Below, piece by piece: positions 53,685-55,345 of a DNA stretch of 55,345 bases. Source of the DNA: Candidatus Zhuqueibacterota bacterium (GTDB lineage: Bacteria; Zhuqueibacterota; Zhuqueibacteria; Oceanimicrobiales; Oceanimicrobiaceae); contig JAJDAF010000040.1 in NCBI GenBank assembly GCA_029261995.1, positions 1-55,345 on the forward strand, given 5' to 3'. The position numbers and the translations under genes were made by a program. Each line of letters begins with the position of its first letter. The first letter of the stretch is position 1. The notes under the pieces are model-generated. The model saw nothing but the letters and a program-made list of their open reading frames with translations, was not told the DNA's origin and ran no database searches.

Positions 53685-53712
53685 TTGACAAGCTGTCGTG
53701 AAATGCTATATT
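53685..53712 (+). promoter_or_regulatory. promoter of the DNA methyltransferase gene
   Basis: TTGACA (53685-53690), 16 bases, TATATT (53707-53712) on the plus strand, about 50 bases before the GTG at 53764. It diverges from the minus promoter 36 bases away. Confidence 0.6.
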
Positions 53713-53763
53713 GATTAGCCAAATTCAAATGCTCTTACCGACTGCCAATTCCGGACAAATTTT

Positions 53764-55215
53764 GTGAAAAACCGCTTCAACACGCTGACATCCAAGGAAT
53801 GGCTGCCTTTTCAGAAATCTTGGTTCCGCTTCGAGGACTACGAATCACTGTTCGAGAAGAACATTCGATTTTTCACCCTGCCGGGCGATGGACCGGCAAG
53901 CATCTACTACAGTGGCCCGGAGAAACGGAATCTCCTTTTCAGCACAGTTGCCAATCGTAACCTGTGCAAATCGAATTCGACTGCGGAGAGCTCGTTTAAC
54001 TTCGCAATGGTCGATCTTCTTGACTCGCTCAGTGATACCACCACGTTGTCTGACTACGAAGACATTAAGAATAACGTTGTCGGACTGGCTGGGAAACTGC
54101 ACGAACGGCTCGACCACCGCCGGTTTCTGTGCCTTCTCGTTCAAAACGTAAAATCGAACGGAAGCTTTCACCCGTTCGCCTGGGACCTGGCAAAGGCGGT
54201 CGCGCAGATTCTGACTCTGAAGGATGAAAAAATAGCCTGCCTGCCGGAAGCGAACGAAGGCCGGCTGGGCGACCGTTTTGAGCCTGGCCAGGACACGTTC
54301 TACTGCCTGTATTTTCGAAACGATGAGAATTCAAGCAGTACGGGCGAGATAGCGGATGCTGGTCTGTTCAACTCCGTGCAGCAGCAGAGGGCTGAGCACA
54401 CGTTCAATCGCCCCGTCAAGAGTTGGCACGTCCTGAAACCTCAGCCCAGAAAGAAGAATGAAATCCTGCACCCGGCAAAATATCCAGAAGATTTGGTCGA
54501 TCTCTTCGTGAACTGCTTTACCGCGCCCGGTCAAAACGTCCTGGACCCGATGTCTGGCACCGGCAGCACGCAGTTGGGTGCTTTGCGAAATGGCCGCAAC
54601 GGTTACGGCACGGAACTCAGTTCACTTTTCGCAGAAATCGCGCGAACGCGCTGCCAGGATTTTCTCGATTCGGCTACGGCGGACGGCCATGACACGAGAA
54701 ATACGGAATTCAGCATTTTGCAGAAAGACGCTCGGGACATTCAGCCAGGTGATTTTCCGCCGGCGGATTACATTCTCACCTCGCCGCCCTACTGGGACAT
54801 GCTCAACATGAAAGGTGCCGAAAATCAGGCAAACCGAAGGGTCAAGGGACTGCAGCTCAACTACTCCGATGACTCGAACGATCTGGGAAACGTTTCTGAC
54901 TATGAAGCCTTTCTCACGGAATTATGCGACATCTATTTCAATCTTGGGAAGATGCTAAAGCCCGGCCAGTACATGACCATCGTGGTAAAAAACATCAAGA
55001 AGAAGGGCAAGAACTACCCGCTGGCCTGGGATCTCGCTCGACGATTGCAGAAGGAATTCATCTTATTGCCCGAAATCTTCTGGTGTCAGGATGACATCTC
55101 TATTGCGCCCTACGGCTACGGCAATACCTTCGTCAGCAATACCTTCCACCACTACTGTTTGAACTTTCAGAAGCCAGTATTGCGTGGAGCGAAACGGCGG
55201 GTGCAATCGGGATAG
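53764..55215 (+). CDS. DNA methyltransferase with a duplicated half, 3' end cut by an intron
   Basis: 483 codons from GTG. The catalytic part has motif X HPAKYPEDLV (236-245), SAM motif DPMSGTGST (261-269) and catalytic TSPPYW (339-344), the last typical of amino-methyltransferases for N4-cytosine or N6-adenine. The segment SDYE...VVKNIKKKGKNYPLAWDLA (378-425) recurs in degraded form as SDYE...LVQNVKSNGSFHPFAWDLA (96-143), and FYCLYF (179-184) mirrors HYCLNF (463-468). So a half-domain lacking SPPY precedes motifs X and I. The last codons and the stop come from an antisense group II intron starting near 55206. No restriction gene is visible beside it. Confidence 0.85.
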   Translation: MKNRFNTLTSKEWLPFQKSWFRFEDYESLFEKNIRFFTLPGDGPASIYYSGPEKRNLLFSTVANRNLCKSNSTAESSFNFAMVDLLDSLSDTTTLSDYEDIKNNVVGLAGKLHERLDHRRFLCLLVQNVKSNGSFHPFAWDLAKAVAQILTLKDEKIACLPEANEGRLGDRFEPGQDTFYCLYFRNDENSSSTGEIADAGLFNSVQQQRAEHTFNRPVKSWHVLKPQPRKKNEILHPAKYPEDLVDLFVNCFTAPGQNVLDPMSGTGSTQLGALRNGRNGYGTELSSLFAEIARTRCQDFLDSATADGHDTRNTEFSILQKDARDIQPGDFPPADYILTSPPYWDMLNMKGAENQANRRVKGLQLNYSDDSNDLGNVSDYEAFLTELCDIYFNLGKMLKPGQYMTIVVKNIKKKGKNYPLAWDLARRLQKEFILLPEIFWCQDDISIAPYGYGNTFVSNTFHHYCLNFQKPVLRGAKRRVQSG

Positions 55216-55345
55216 GGCGGGGCCTCACGACCCCGCTCCTCCCACACCACCGGGCATACGGATCACGTACCACGGCGGTTCGGTTGGTTGAGTTGTTTCA
55301 CGTAAAGTCTAGGTAGTCCAAGTGCGTCAAAGAAACGTCCAGGTA
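55206..55345 (-). mobile_element. 3' end of a second group II intron, truncated by the window
   Basis: On the minus strand: the C-terminal end of an intron reverse transcriptase, then CCGTATGCCCGGTGGTGTGG, typical of the domain V region, then the domain VI-like stem GCGGGGTCGTGAGGCCCCGC and a 3' end ...TATCCCGAT at about 55206. It differs from the intron at 1-2048. It lies antisense to the methyltransferase gene, whose reading frame runs into it. Confidence 0.75.
55263..55345 (-). CDS. C-terminal fragment of a group II intron reverse transcriptase
   Basis: 26 codons open to the window edge, reading FFDALGLPRLYVKQLNQPNR then a TGA 55 bases before the intron 3' end. LGLPRL...QLN.PNRR is the usual C-terminus of many group II intron proteins. 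The rest of the gene lies outside the window. Confidence 0.65.
   Translation of the reverse strand, partial: PGRFFDALGLPRLYVKQLNQPNRRGT

Overview
The window looks like a stretch of bacterial chromosome, probably an assembly contig cut at repeats, because each end lies in a different group II intron. Gene content points to a flagellated, respiring bacterium: a short FlgM-like gene behind a FliA-type promoter, a complex I operon, a 2-oxoacid dehydrogenase E2 and E3 with both lipoate enzymes, TCA-type enzymes, RNase Y and ZapA. The conserved block thrS-infC-rpmI-rplT-pheS-pheT-zapB/zapA-rny-ymdB-folD and the gene content are compatible with an FCB-group or related deep lineage, but no taxon can be fixed without searches. 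Almost every gene reads on the minus strand.

Left end (1-2671): a complete-looking group II intron with its reverse transcriptase/maturase (5' end at 2048), then a 47-codon FlgM-like gene with a sigma28-like promoter, then a terminator that originally followed tRNA-Arg.

Integrated island (2672-14275): an 11.5-kb element inserted in the 3' half of tRNA-Arg(CCG), bounded by a perfect 51-bp direct repeat. It carries a tyrosine integrase, a ribbon-helix-helix protein, an AlpA/excisionase-like protein, an XRE repressor, a P4-alpha-like primase-helicase next to an inverted iteron array that looks like a replication origin, a SRAP protein, several unknown or decayed frames, and a defence cargo: a restriction nuclease-methyltransferase fusion, its specificity subunit and a HEPN protein. 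No capsid or packaging gene is visible. It resembles a phage-satellite-like or self-replicating integrative defence island.

Housekeeping block (14229-29801): tRNA-Arg overlaps the 3' end of folD; then ymdB, rny, a possible 6S RNA, zapA, a ZapB-like coiled coil, pheT, pheS, rplT, rpmI, infC (AUU start), thrS, tRNA-Val, lipA, a two-lipoyl E2 and a membrane-anchored heterodisulfide-reductase-like iron-sulfur protein.

Respiratory block (29916-42356): one complex I operon in the order nuoA-B-[accessory genes]-CD-E-F-G-H-I, followed by a second partial set nuoB-C-I-D with its own promoter. nuoJKLMN are not in the window.

Carbon block (42360-53565): a LeuC/aconitase-type large subunit, a YpdA-like flavoprotein, lpd, lipB, an acyl-CoA synthetase beta chain fused to a two-cluster ferredoxin domain, its alpha chain, a citryl-CoA-lyase-like short citrate synthase homologue, an HD protein, an isocitrate/isopropylmalate-type dehydrogenase and an MmgE/PrpD dehydratase. 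Together they could make or cleave citrate in two steps through citryl-CoA, alongside lipoate-dependent oxidation of 2-oxoacids feeding complex I.

Right end (53600-55345): divergent promoters, then a plus-strand DNA methyltransferase with an internally duplicated half, whose 3' end is cut by a second, antisense group II intron. All calls come from reading the sequence; no database search was run.
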